Of a DNA stretch of 7,353 nt, positions 1-5,458 are shown piece after piece; position 1 is the first letter of the stretch, and every line of letters starts with the position of its first letter. Made by a program: the position numbers and the translations under genes. The notes beneath the pieces were generated by a model, which saw nothing but the letters and a program-made list of their open reading frames with translations, had not been told where the DNA came from and did no database searches. The stretch lies in the NCBI GenBank assembly GCA_022706865.1, contig JAKJBT010000079.1:1-7353 (forward strand), given 5' to 3'. This DNA is from Bacillota bacterium (GTDB lineage: Bacteria > Bacillota_A > Clostridia > Lutisporales > Lutisporaceae).

Positions 1-45
1 CTGATAGAGCATATCATGAAAAGGGATAAGCAGATTGCAGAATAA
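1..45 (+). CDS. possible C-terminal end of an upstream gene (partial)
   Basis: Reading from base 1, frame 1 gives LIEHIMKRDKQIAE and then TAA at 43-45, a charged tail typical of a protein C-terminus. The stop lies 11 bases before the GNAT start and abuts its ribosome binding site, as expected for an upstream operon member. Only 14 codons are visible, so no family can be named. A second reading (frame 3, stop at 27-29) cannot be excluded. Confidence 0.35.
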   Translation: MIEHIMKRDKQIAE

Positions 46-56
46 AGGGGTGAAAA

Positions 57-659
57 ATGAAAAAAAGCATGATATATAGAAATGCTGTGATTAAAGACAT
101 ACCTGCAATATCAGAATTGCAGAAAAAGTACCATATTGCAACCATCAGCGAAGAAGACAAACCTGACGGATTTGTTACTACCTTATTTACAGAAGAACAG
201 TTTAAAGAACTTATAGAGAAAGAAGACGGCATAGCAATTGCCTGTGATGGTGATAAGATTGCTGCTTATGCCATGGCTGCGTCCTGGGAATACTGGTCAA
301 AGTGGCCGATTTTTCAGTATATGATTGAAGACCTGCAGAATATTGAATATATGGGGCAGATACTTTCCGTGAAAAACTCTTATCAATATGGGCCGATCTG
401 TATTGATAAGGATTACAGGGGAACGGAAGTACTCCCAATGATTTTTGATTTTTCAAGGATGCAGATGAAGAACAAATATCCCATACTTATAACATTTATT
501 AACCATATAAATTCCAGATCATACAATGCCCATACCAAAAAGCTTGGTCTTGATGTAATAAAAAGCTTCGTGTTCAACAACAACAACTATTATGAATTGG
601 GCTATGATACATCAAAAAAGGTTCGCACCATTCAGGAGAATGGGGGGGAACAGATTTGA
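57..659 (+). CDS. GNAT-family N-acetyltransferase
   Basis: This 200-residue protein has the length and layout of a single-domain GNAT acetyltransferase, which moves an acetyl group from acetyl-CoA to an amine; it should be cytoplasmic. The N-terminus (IYRNAVIKDIPAISELQKKY, residues 6-25) is the usual first strand and helix. Residues 58-75 fit the central strands (GIAIACDGDKIAAYAMAA). Residues 111-121 (YGPICIDKDYR) followed by RGTEVLPMIF occupy the place of the acetyl-CoA pyrophosphate loop, although the classic Q/R-x-x-G-x-G/A pattern is degenerate. Residues 147-180 (FINHINSRSYNAHTKKLGL, then FVFNNNNYYEL) match the C-terminal region, where N-x-R-x-x-x-x-H-x-x-x-G is common. AAAGGGG at 44-50 lies 6 bases before ATG 57 and decides the start. 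The gene overlaps the next by 4 bases, so the two are probably translated together. The acceptor substrate is unknown. Confidence 0.8.
   Translation: MKKSMIYRNAVIKDIPAISELQKKYHIATISEEDKPDGFVTTLFTEEQFKELIEKEDGIAIACDGDKIAAYAMAASWEYWSKWPIFQYMIEDLQNIEYMGQILSVKNSYQYGPICIDKDYRGTEVLPMIFDFSRMQMKNKYPILITFINHINSRSYNAHTKKLGLDVIKSFVFNNNNYYELGYDTSKKVRTIQENGGEQI
642..648 (+). promoter_or_regulatory. ribosome binding site deciding a TTG start, inside the GNAT gene
   Basis: A run of seven G residues, 7 bases before TTG 656, is the only good Shine-Dalgarno-like sequence for the 210-residue gene. It lies in the last codons of the GNAT gene, and the TTG overlaps the GNAT stop codon (TTGA, 656-659). Confidence 0.55.
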
Positions 660-1288
660 ATAAAGTAAAGCTTAAAGAGGCCGAAGAAAGATTTTTCCTT
701 AAATATCCCGGCGGATTTTCAGATCCGTTGATGCTTGAAATTGCAAAGAAGCACAAGGTGGACAAAATGCACAAAGCGGCTCAGGAGAGCTTTGCAGCTG
801 AAAACTTCGATGATCCGGATAAAATTGCTGATTCAATGAGCAGGATTGTCAGCCAGTCTTCAATGGTATCGGTTTTTGAGAAGCCTAAGTTCAGAGACCT
901 TGTCAAGGCAATAAGCCCCGGGGAAAGGGCACTATTATCCCAAGGGCTGAGGGAATTTCTGCATGGGGACCAGGCTTCCGGCTTCGGGCTGATGACCGGC
1001 CTGCTGGATGAATATAAGCTTGCCAAGTGGCCGTTGTTAACTGTATGTCCCGTATACTACAGGCCGGATGTGGAAGTTTTCATCAAACCGACTACAGTTA
1101 AAGGTGTAATTGAATATTTTGAGCTGGAAGGGCTCAAATACAGCCCGAAACCCACCTATGACTTCTATCGGGCTTACCGGGAGCAGATCAACCTGATAAA
1201 AAAAGGGGTCGATGCATCTCTGCAAACTGACAATACAGCTTTCTGCGGTTTTCTGTTGATGTCGCTTGAAAATTCCCCATCCCGTTGA
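656..1288 (+). CDS. unrecognised conserved-looking protein paired with GNAT gene
   Basis: I do not recognise the family. The 210-residue product has no signal peptide and no membrane segment, so it is probably cytoplasmic. The N-terminal half is charged and looks helical (residues 1-85), with a distinctive YPGGFSDPLM segment at 17-26. Residues 86-120 (ISPGERALLSQGLREFLHGD, then a Gly-rich stretch and LLDEYKLAKW) look like a helical core. Residues 125-145 (KWPLLTVCPVYYRPDVEVFI) look like strands, and 146-186 resemble a helical tail with YSPKPTYDFYRAYREQIN. Only two Cys are present (131 and 197) and no nucleotide-binding or metal motif is visible. The start is TTG, supported by the G-rich site at 642-648; the first in-frame ATG (731) lacks a ribosome site and would lose the YPGGFSDP segment. 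Four-base overlap with the GNAT gene implies coupled expression and suggests a related role, for example as the partner or target of the acetyltransferase; that is inference. Confidence 0.75.
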   Translation: MNKVKLKEAEERFFLKYPGGFSDPLMLEIAKKHKVDKMHKAAQESFAAENFDDPDKIADSMSRIVSQSSMVSVFEKPKFRDLVKAISPGERALLSQGLREFLHGDQASGFGLMTGLLDEYKLAKWPLLTVCPVYYRPDVEVFIKPTTVKGVIEYFELEGLKYSPKPTYDFYRAYREQINLIKKGVDASLQTDNTAFCGFLLMSLENSPSR

Positions 1289-1312
1289 GACTGTGTGCCT
1301 CTTACGGCATCA

Positions 1313-1828
1313 TCAGCCGCGTTTCTTTTCGGCAGCCTCAGCATCTGCTTTGGTCTTATGGACTGTGCCTCTTGGATGCTGTGGAGGTGCATAAATGGAG
1401 TACAGCTTTATGGGTTTGTTTCCGGTGTTGATTAGGTTGTGCCATGTACCTGCAGGAATAATAAAGGCAAAGTCATCATAGACCTTTCTTTGAAAGTCCA
1501 GTCTGTCTTTTCTTTCACCCATTTTTACTATTCCCTGCCCTTCTTCAATGCGTATGAATTGATCAATTTCGGGATGGATTTCCAAACCGATATCTTCCCC
1601 AACATTGATGCTCATTAATGTAACCTGCAAATGCCGTCCTGTCCATATAGCGGTGCGGAAGTTACTATTCTCTTTTGAAGCCTCATTAATATTCACCACG
1701 AAGGGCTCCGGCCCATAGTCCTGAATTTCAGTAGAATCATCTTCAAATGCTTCATAGCCCATCATGGGACAGGGCATGTGATACGCCGGCAAGCCGGGGT
1801 AGTATGGGCATGGATACTTTTTATACAC
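1313..1828 (-). CDS. small single-domain cupin protein
   Basis: This minus-strand gene encodes about 171 residues with one double-stranded beta-helix cupin domain (about residues 60-150). Cupin motif 1 reads GLEIHPEIDQFIRIEEGQG near 81-99, with His85, Glu87 and Gln90 at metal-ligand positions; the second His of the classic HxH is replaced by Glu. Motif 2 reads PAGTWHNLIN at 125-134 with His130. The product is thus probably a metal-binding cupin; substrate and reaction are unknown. The N-terminal 25 residues are rich in Tyr, Pro, Met and Cys (YPCPYYPGLP, then HMPCPMMGY), which is unusual for a cytosolic enzyme and could mark a metal-binding or surface/spore-layer tail. I chose GTG at 1828: AAAGGA (1838-1843) is 9 bases upstream and the predicted promoter leaves a leader of about 26 bases. 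ATG 1837 abuts that site and GTG 1846 would have almost no leader. It is convergent with the GNAT pair and divergent from the radical SAM gene. Confidence 0.85.
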   Translation of the reverse strand: MYKKYPCPYYPGLPAYHMPCPMMGYEAFEDDSTEIQDYGPEPFVVNINEASKENSNFRTAIWTGRHLQVTLMSINVGEDIGLEIHPEIDQFIRIEEGQGIVKMGERKDRLDFQRKVYDDFAFIIPAGTWHNLINTGNKPIKLYSIYAPPQHPRGTVHKTKADAEAAEKKRG

Positions 1829-1837
1829 ACCTATCAT

Positions 1838-1843
1838 TCCTTT
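1838..1843 (-). promoter_or_regulatory. ribosome binding site of the cupin gene
   Basis: On the minus strand this reads AAAGGA, 9 bases before GTG 1828. It lies inside the longer reading frame that begins at GTG 1846, which argues for the shorter protein. Confidence 0.55.
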
Positions 1844-1860
1844 CACAGACTAATACTACC

Positions 1861-1889
1861 ATTATATGCCGACTGATTTGAAATGTGCC
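1861..1889 (-). promoter_or_regulatory. predicted promoter for the cupin gene
   Basis: On the minus strand a perfect TATAAT -10 box lies at 1866-1861. Seventeen bases upstream, 1889-1884 reads GGCACA, which keeps only the ACA half of a -35 box. Predicted transcription start is near 1854. The weak -35 suggests help from an activator or another sigma factor; the palindromes at 1901-1908 and 1910-1925 lie just upstream. Confidence 0.45.
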
Positions 1890-1900
1890 CGGAAGTATAA

Positions 1901-1908
1901 GGTGCACC
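1901..1908. repeat. 8-bp perfect palindrome GGTGCACC
   Basis: A perfect self-complementary octamer in the divergent control region, about 12 bases upstream of the weak cupin -35 element and about 25 bases upstream of the radical SAM -35. It could be a protein binding half or whole site, but an 8-base palindrome also arises by chance. Confidence 0.3.
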
Positions 1909-1909
1909 C

Positions 1910-1925
1910 TTTTGCTGCGGCAAAA
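1910..1925. repeat. inverted repeat TTTTGC-N4-GCAAAA
   Basis: Perfect 6-base arms (1910-1915 and 1920-1925) around the 4-base centre TGCG. It sits between the two divergent promoters, so an operator role is more likely than a terminator: the stem has only two G:C pairs and no gene ends nearby. Confidence 0.4.
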
Positions 1926-1932
1926 ATAATAG

Positions 1933-1961
1933 TAAACATTGAATCATTAATGTTGTATAAT
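1933..1961 (+). promoter_or_regulatory. predicted promoter for the radical SAM operon
   Basis: TAAACA (1933-1938, four of six matches to TTGACA) is followed after 17 bases by a perfect TATAAT (1956-1961). A second perfect TATAAT lies 11 bases on, at 1967-1972, without a clear -35 of its own. Start would be near 1968 or 1979, giving a 25-40 base leader to ATG 2005. Confidence 0.55.
1935..1954. promoter_or_regulatory. candidate operator AACATT-N8-AATGTT
   Basis: Perfect 6-base inverted repeat arms (1935-1940 and 1949-1954) with an 8-base centre fill the space between the -35 and -10 boxes of the radical SAM promoter. A dimeric regulator bound here would block RNA polymerase. The right arm overlaps a perfect CATTAATG palindrome at 1945-1952. 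The regulator is unknown. Confidence 0.4.
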
Positions 1962-2004
1962 TGGTTTATAATGCGCAAAAATCCAAATTATGGGGTGTCA
2001 GCAC

Positions 2005-3198
2005 ATGTCTGAATTCAAGAATAAAATTGCTTTAGCAAAAGCACTGTTGTCAAACATTAGGATAATAAGGGTAAAACCTTCTATAAACCTGTTCCTGGCT
2101 GATTATATGAAGAAGTTCAAATTATTGAATGTCGGCGGGCAGCTGATAATCCATTCCCATCTGCCTTCAATAAACAGCAAAGCATTCAGCCGCTTCATAA
2201 ATGAGCATCTGCTGGCAAAAACCGAAGGGCCCTCCCATGCACAAATCTGCCTGACCAATGCCTGCCCGCAGAATTGCAGGTATTGTTACAACAAGAACAG
2301 AAGCGGTGAGCTCCTGAATAAGGACGAAATCAAGCGGCTTATACAGGAACTGAAGGAAATGGGTGTTGTCTGGCTCGGCTTTACCGGGGGAGAACCCCTA
2401 TTGAACAAAGACATTGTTGAGATTGTTGAAAGTGTGGGAGATGACTGCGCAATAAAGCTGTTTACCACAGGAGTAAATCTTACGGAAAATTTGGCAGCGG
2501 AGCTTAAAAGAGCAGGGCTTCTGTATGTTACAGTCAGCCTGGACCATTGGAACGAAGAAGAACATGACCGGATCAGGGGATATGCAGGGGCATTCCGTAC
2601 GGCACTCAGGGCAATAGAAATATTTAAGAATAATGGTATTCATACCAGTGTGTCATCGGTTATTTCCCGGGAGATGGTAAAAGAAAACAAGGTGAGTGAA
2701 CTGCTGGAGTTCCTGATAAGCCTTGGTATCCACGAAGCCTGGCTGAGTGAAACAAAGCCGACGGTAGAAGCTTTCTGGAATGAGGCTTCGGTTATTACCG
2801 AAGAGGAAAGGCTAAGCCTGGTAAGCTTGCAGGATAAATACAACAAAGAGGGAAGGATAACGGTAAATTATCTTGGACATTTTGAAGGAAGAGAGCATTT
2901 CGGCTGTAATGCGGGCAATAAAATGGTATATATTGATGCATTCGGAGAAGTAAGCCCCTGTGTATTTACACCCATGACCTTTGGAAATGTGCGGGATAAG
3001 TCGGCGCAAACCGTTTTTTCGGAGATGAAGGAGCATTTTCCGTCGGAAAGCAGCTGCTTTATTAATAAAAATTACGAATTGCTGAAAAAGCATTATAAGG
3101 GGCAATCACCTATCAGCAAAGAAGATACCCTGGAGATGATGAAGGAGGTCCGGTTCAGCCCGATGTCCGAATTCTTCAGATTGTATTATAAGAGATAA
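2005..3198 (+). CDS. radical SAM protein with cysteine-bearing C-terminal region
   Basis: The 397-residue product is a radical SAM enzyme, which uses a [4Fe-4S] cluster to split S-adenosylmethionine and start radical chemistry. The cluster motif CPQNCRYC (CxxxCxxC) has Cys at 87, 91 and 94, and the SAM-binding GFTGGEPLL lies at 125-133. Strands LFTTG (153-157) and VTVSLDHWN (176-184) fit the rest of the barrel. About 82 residues precede the domain. The C-terminal part has GCNAGNKMVYIDAFGEVSPC (Cys301, Cys319), then FGNV, and Cys351 in SSCF, which resembles a shortened SPASM or twitch-type auxiliary cluster region. SPASM proteins commonly modify peptides or mature enzymes. I chose ATG 2005, since GGGGTG at 1992-1997 lies 7 bases upstream; in-frame ATG 1990 has no ribosome site. 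It is first in a five-gene run, with the next start 18 bases after its stop. No precursor peptide gene was found beside it. Substrate unknown. Confidence 0.9.
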   Translation: MSEFKNKIALAKALLSNIRIIRVKPSINLFLADYMKKFKLLNVGGQLIIHSHLPSINSKAFSRFINEHLLAKTEGPSHAQICLTNACPQNCRYCYNKNRSGELLNKDEIKRLIQELKEMGVVWLGFTGGEPLLNKDIVEIVESVGDDCAIKLFTTGVNLTENLAAELKRAGLLYVTVSLDHWNEEEHDRIRGYAGAFRTALRAIEIFKNNGIHTSVSSVISREMVKENKVSELLEFLISLGIHEAWLSETKPTVEAFWNEASVITEEERLSLVSLQDKYNKEGRITVNYLGHFEGREHFGCNAGNKMVYIDAFGEVSPCVFTPMTFGNVRDKSAQTVFSEMKEHFPSESSCFINKNYELLKKHYKGQSPISKEDTLEMMKEVRFSPMSEFFRLYYKR

Positions 3199-3216
3199 GA
3201 TTGTGGGGGTATGTGC

Positions 3217-3654
3217 ATGAGAATTTATAAACTGTTCAGCATTGCCGCAGCGGCAATATTTGCAGTTGTAGGCATTATTTTTCTGTTTTTCCCTGACTCA
3301 GCTCTGATTTTTTTTAATAATATTTCGGGTTATTTCGGATTACCCCAGGCCCCGCTGCAAGGTGCCGGATTTTATCTTATACTGGCTTCGGCTTATATGT
3401 ATTTTGTAACTTTGCTTGCATATCTGATGTATCGCCATCCGGAGGAGAATATTTACCCGTTGCTGCTGGTACAGGCTAAACTGGCATCTTCTGTGATTTC
3501 CCTATACCTGTTCATGATACACCGGCCTTACCTTATATATTTCGCCAATTTTGTCATTGACGGCTTCATAGGCATATCAGTATTATGCCTCGTGAAAATG
3601 AAAAAAAAGAGGTTTTATTATGCTTCTGAAAATAATACAGATTTACGTTCCTGA
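3217..3654 (+). CDS. four-helix integral membrane protein, unknown function
   Basis: The 145-residue product is largely hydrophobic, with four probable membrane helices near residues 5-27, 49-72, 80-101 and 105-127. Short loops contain FPDSALIFFNN (25-35), YRHPEENIYP (72-81) and HRPY (102-105). The tail after helix 4 is basic (KMKKKRFYY), suggesting a cytoplasmic C-terminus. I do not recognise the family; no catalytic motif is visible. GTGGGGG (3203-3209) lies 7 bases before ATG 3217; the earlier in-frame ATG 3211 is too close to that site. The gene overlaps the next by 35 bases and sits between the radical SAM and Cys-rich genes, so it may anchor or serve that system at the membrane. This is inference from position. 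Confidence 0.75.
   Translation: MRIYKLFSIAAAAIFAVVGIIFLFFPDSALIFFNNISGYFGLPQAPLQGAGFYLILASAYMYFVTLLAYLMYRHPEENIYPLLLVQAKLASSVISLYLFMIHRPYLIYFANFVIDGFIGISVLCLVKMKKKRFYYASENNTDLRS
3241..3257 (+). repeat. 17-bp perfect palindrome inside the membrane protein gene
   Basis: ATTGCCGC-A-GCGGCAAT is perfectly self-complementary about a single central A. In RNA it could form a 7-bp GC-rich stem with a CAG loop, 24 bases after the start codon. It encodes IAAAAI of the first membrane helix, so alanine codons may explain it, but such a hairpin could tune translation. Confidence 0.4.
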
Positions 3655-4153
3655 ACCTATCAGGAAAAGGAAGCTCAATGAATTGTTCCGCTTGACGGCT
3701 GATGCCTTTCAATGTGGGCCGCCGGAGCTCAGGGGGCTTTCTTTTGCGGATTGCCTGTCGAAATACGCCTTATTTACAAGGGAACAGGCTGAGAGTTATT
3801 TGGCAGGCGGAGCCCCTATTGAAGAAATAAAACACCGGTTGTACCAGAATTCTTTTATCTATGGGCAGGACCTGAGGAAAAGCTTTCATATATCAGAATG
3901 GGAGGAGTCTGTTAAAGCCCTTGGTATTATTTACAGGCTTATCGGTATAGATTTTCATTATGAAGGACAGGGCGAATTCATTATTAAACAGTGTTTTTTC
4001 AGCAGGTATTATACAAAGGAAGCCTGTATGCTTATCTCTTCACTGGATGAAGGAATGGCAGCAGGGCTTTCAGGAGGCGGCAGGCTGTGCTTTAATGGGA
4101 GGATCACCGAAGGCTTCGGCTGCTGTAAAGGATTTTTAAGGCAGGGAGACTGA
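3620..4153 (+). CDS. unrecognised cysteine-rich protein next to GMC oxidoreductase
   Basis: I do not recognise this 177-residue protein with confidence. It has no signal peptide or membrane segment. The N-terminal half is charged and helical-looking (residues 10-110, with RGLSFADCLSKYALFTREQA at 38-57). The C-terminal part is striking: Cys125, Cys136, then SSLDEGMAAGLSGGGRLCFN (140-159) and RITEGFGCCKGF (161-172), giving Cys at 125, 136, 157, 168 and 169. This spacing recalls the Cys-containing C-terminal segments of the L-2-amino-thiazoline-4-carboxylate hydrolase-like and V4R-type families, but that is only a loose resemblance. A ligand, metal or Fe-S binding role is plausible. AAGAGG (3607-3612) lies 7 bases before ATG 3620. 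The gene overlaps the membrane protein gene by 35 bases and ends 2 bases before the GMC gene, so the products are likely made together; it could be an accessory subunit of the oxidoreductase. Confidence 0.75.
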   Translation: MLLKIIQIYVPEPIRKRKLNELFRLTADAFQCGPPELRGLSFADCLSKYALFTREQAESYLAGGAPIEEIKHRLYQNSFIYGQDLRKSFHISEWEESVKALGIIYRLIGIDFHYEGQGEFIIKQCFFSRYYTKEACMLISSLDEGMAAGLSGGGRLCFNGRITEGFGCCKGFLRQGD

Positions 4154-4155
4154 AA

Positions 4156-5457
4156 ATGAAGAAAGTGATTGTAGTCGGCAGCGGTGCCGGCGGAGCAGCC
4201 GCTGCATCAATGCTGCAGGGGAAATTTAATGTAACCATCCTGGAGGCAGGCAGAGAGTTCAAGCCTTTTTCTTTCAGCTTGTCCGTCCTGGAAAAGCTTA
4301 AAAAGACCGGCCTTTTCTTTGATGAAAGAGAAATCCGGCTGCTGTTTCCGTCAATGAGAGTCCGTAAAACCGAGAATAAGATGGTTTTGGTCAACGGGGT
4401 CGGATTGGGCGGGACAACCACAATTTCTGCAGGAAATGCCCTCCGGCTGGACAAAGGGCTGAATATGCTTGGAATTGAGCTTGAGGAAGAATTCCGGGAG
4501 CTTTACGAGGAAATTCCAATTACGTATGATCATCAAAATAAATGGAGAGACACAACAAAAAAGTTGTTTGAAATATGCAGGGAAATGGAGCTGGATCCAA
4601 AGCCCATACCGAAGCTTGGAGATTACAGGAACTGCACAGGCTGCGGAAGGTGTGTACTGGGCTGCAGATACGGTGCTAAATGGGACAGCCGTCAAATGGT
4701 TGCAGCCGCACAGGATGCAGGAGCGGAACTCATTACAGGCTGCAAGGTTTTGAAGGTGGTTGTCGAAAAGGAGTATGCCAAGGGAGTACATACAAATAAA
4801 GGCTTCTATCCGGCTGATATTGTCATACTGGCAGCCGGGGGTTTTTCTACCCCTGTAATCCTTCAGAATTCGGGCATCGGATGTGAAAGCAGGCTGTTTG
4901 TCGATCCGGTTCTCTGCATAGCGGCCGAGTATAAAGGAAGCCTTCAGAATAAAGAGCTTTCAATGCCCTTTGCCGTGCAGAGGGAGCATTATATCTTATC
5001 TCCGTATTTTGACTACCTGAGTTTTTTCTTTAATAAAAGCTGGCGGTATCTCGCTTCCGATACTCTGTCACTGATGATTAAGCTGGCGGATTCAAGCACC
5101 GGAAGTATTGATAAAAATAATATCGATAAAACGCTTACCGGTATTGATAAAGAAAGGCTGCAGGAGGGAGTCGGGATTTGCAGGGAGATACTTGACAACT
5201 TTGGTATAAAAAAGGACGATATTTTCCTTGGAACGATAAATGCCGGACATCCCGGCGGTATGCTGCCGCTTACAAGTAAGGAAGCGGAGACCTTCCACAA
5301 TCCCGGACTCCCCGAAAACCTGTATGTTGCAGATGCAACCCTGTTTCCGGAATCCCTGGGGAATCCTCCTATACTTACAATAATGGCTATGGCAAGGAAA
5401 GCTGCTAAAATTATTATGAAACGATTTGATGTGGGAAATTTTGCAGGAGGACATTAA
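4156..5457 (+). CDS. GMC-type FAD oxidoreductase with four-cysteine Fe-S-like motif
   Basis: This 433-residue flavoprotein belongs with glucose-methanol-choline (GMC) oxidoreductases, which typically oxidise alcohols. VIVVGSGAGGAAAA (4-17) is the dinucleotide-binding Rossmann loop, with Glu30 in ILEAG for the FAD ribose. GVGLGGTTTISAGNA (81-95) matches the GMC flavin segment. The C-terminal block GTINAGHPGG (359-368), LYVADATLFPES (389-400) and GNPPILTIMAMARKAA (402-417) is typical of the GMC C-terminal domain, with His365 and Asn403 as candidate catalytic residues. Residues 160-170 read CTGCGRCVLGC, a CxxCxxCxxxC ferredoxin-type pattern that could hold a [4Fe-4S] cluster. Related Cys-rich segments occur in the fatty-alcohol-oxidase-like branch of the family. 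At 433 residues it is shorter than many GMC enzymes (about 500-560). GGGAG (4144-4148) lies 7 bases before the ATG. Donor substrate and electron acceptor are unknown; the Cys motif suggests electron transfer to a protein or membrane partner rather than direct reaction with oxygen. Confidence 0.87.
   Translation: MKKVIVVGSGAGGAAAASMLQGKFNVTILEAGREFKPFSFSLSVLEKLKKTGLFFDEREIRLLFPSMRVRKTENKMVLVNGVGLGGTTTISAGNALRLDKGLNMLGIELEEEFRELYEEIPITYDHQNKWRDTTKKLFEICREMELDPKPIPKLGDYRNCTGCGRCVLGCRYGAKWDSRQMVAAAQDAGAELITGCKVLKVVVEKEYAKGVHTNKGFYPADIVILAAGGFSTPVILQNSGIGCESRLFVDPVLCIAAEYKGSLQNKELSMPFAVQREHYILSPYFDYLSFFFNKSWRYLASDTLSLMIKLADSSTGSIDKNNIDKTLTGIDKERLQEGVGICREILDNFGIKKDDIFLGTINAGHPGGMLPLTSKEAETFHNPGLPENLYVADATLFPESLGNPPILTIMAMARKAAKIIMKRFDVGNFAGGH
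5445..5450 (+). promoter_or_regulatory. consensus ribosome binding site deciding a TTG start
   Basis: A perfect AGGAGG lies in the last codons of the GMC gene, 8 bases before TTG 5459. It rules against the in-frame ATG at 5426, which lies upstream of this site. Confidence 0.7.
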
Positions 5458-5458
5458 A

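Noticed and set aside
1289..1312. Possible bidirectional terminator between the convergent GNAT-pair and cupin genes
   Set aside because: The 24-base gap has no GC-rich stem followed by a T run on either strand.
1289..1375. Short near-repeat: GACTGTGTGCCTCTT at 1289-1303 and GACTGTGCCTCTT at 1360-1372
   Set aside because: The second copy is inside the cupin coding sequence, the copies differ by two bases in length, and no target duplication or element is associated; chance is sufficient.
1910..1930. TTTTGC-N4-GCAAAA as a Rho-independent terminator
   Set aside because: The stem has only two G:C pairs and no gene ends just before it on either strand; an operator reading fits better.
4351..4791. 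Minus- and plus-strand open frames within the GMC gene (4351-4791 and 4469-4753)
   Set aside because: Both overlap the FAD and Cys-motif region in other frames and show no recognisable domain.
2005..5457. Assignment of the cassette as a mycofactocin locus
   Set aside because: A radical SAM and a GMC gene are shared themes, but the precursor peptide, chaperone and other mycofactocin genes are missing and the middle genes do not fit.
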